Source: Nitrospiraceae bacterium
GTDB lineage: Bacteria > Nitrospirota > Nitrospiria > Nitrospirales > UBA8639
Direction: 5' to 3'
DNA length: 64,000 nucleotides
Assembly: GCA_020632595.1 (NCBI GenBank)
Contig: JACKFF010000002.1
Span: forward strand, 186,001-250,000
The notes under the pieces are model-generated. The model ran no database searches. It had not been told where the DNA came from and saw nothing but the letters and a program-made list of their open reading frames with translations. The position numbers and the translations under genes were made by a program. Numbering within the stretch: the stretch's first letter is position 1; each line of letters opens with the position of its first letter. Shown here piece by piece: positions 63,622-64,000 of this stretch.

Positions 63622-64000
63622 ACACCTCCTTTATAATTTCGCGTGTGGGCAAAATTGATCCGGGCACCAGGAAAATGATCAAAATGTGCTCCCGCATTGT
63701 GCGGAATAGATTGGAAATTTTCAACATTAAAGTGCAGCTCTCCTCCCGATCTCCATTCTCCAGTCATGCCTCAAGCGCCGGCCCGATTTGGGCTCATGTC
63801 ATTTTGTGCGAAGCAGTCATTTTGGAAAAGGGAATCATATACTAGAATTCGAGAGGACCATTTGCACAAAAATGACCCATGGACTGGAAAGCGCATGAAC
63901 ATGGCAATGTCACTATGTGTCCAAAAATCAAATGGCCCTGTATACAATTCAATGTGCATTGCCATCGAGAACATTCTTTCATGAATGCGAATTGTGTCGT
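63622..64000. other. Right-edge non-coding stretch
   Basis: About 380 bp upstream of the fusion gene. A strong GGAGG-type site lies just before its start. No supportable gene; a gene could begin beyond the window. Confidence 0.35.

Noticed and set aside
1..64000. tRNA and rRNA genes
   Set aside because: None were recognised by reading; short tRNAs could have been missed without a covariance-model search.

Overview
The window comes from a diderm (Gram-negative type) bacterium. It encodes an RND efflux pump, a MlaA-type protein, a Pqi/MCE operon, an AsmA-family protein and many Sec or lipoprotein signal peptides. Multihaem c-type cytochromes sit beside glycogen, trehalose-type disaccharide and phosphoketolase genes. 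This mix, plus a long series of conserved but unnamed exported proteins, is compatible with a Nitrospirota (Nitrospira-like) chromosome. That placement is inference: I saw no rRNA, tRNA or other marker gene.

Layout. (1) 0-6 kb: the 5' end of an RND pump gene with its adaptor, pgi, and two exported envelope proteins. (2) 6-26.4 kb: an MscS channel gene, then eleven consecutive minus-strand genes, in transcription order fba, pgmB, GH65 phosphorylase, ackA, xfp (phosphoketolase), octahaem HAO-like cytochrome, NapC/NirT-type tetrahaem cytochrome, glgX, glgP, ppk2, tkt. Together they would turn glycogen and a storage disaccharide into sugar phosphates, and sugar phosphates into acetyl phosphate, acetate and ATP, with a membrane-linked multihaem module in the middle that could be an electron outlet. 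(3) 26.8-31 kb: a histidine phosphatase and a translationally coupled set of two PII-like proteins and a tandem DUF1538 membrane protein. (4) 31.7-36.7 kb: a SemiSWEET-like protein with an unusual N-terminus, a decayed glycosidase tail, and an overlapping GH13/GH63 pair. (5) 37.9-39.7 kb: a SulP anion transporter with visibly higher G+C than its surroundings. (6) 39.9-54.2 kb: envelope biology, with a large AsmA-family protein, an ABC1/UbiB kinase, an exported orphan, a K+ channel, a BamE-like lipoprotein and a pqiA-pqiA-pqiB-pqiC operon. (7) 54.5-63.6 kb: the least familiar part. It holds a small membrane protein, two paralogous exported proteins built from about eight ~39-residue repeats, a second MscS channel, a fragment of a MlaA C-terminus, an exported unknown, and a fusion of an alpha/beta hydrolase to a complete MlaA domain.

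Six copies of one 215-bp miniature inverted-repeat element (one enlarged to 274 bp by nested palindromes) lie in intergenic gaps from 28 to 59 kb, each with a visible 5-6-bp target duplication. No transposase that could move them is present in the window. A related but more degenerate element lies at 50.2 kb.

The most interesting candidates are the hydrolase-MlaA fusion with its repeat-protein and MscS neighbours, the HAO/NapC pair inside a phosphoketolase/glycogen cluster (with an odd CX3CH haem site), the PII-PII-DUF1538 unit, and the MITE family.
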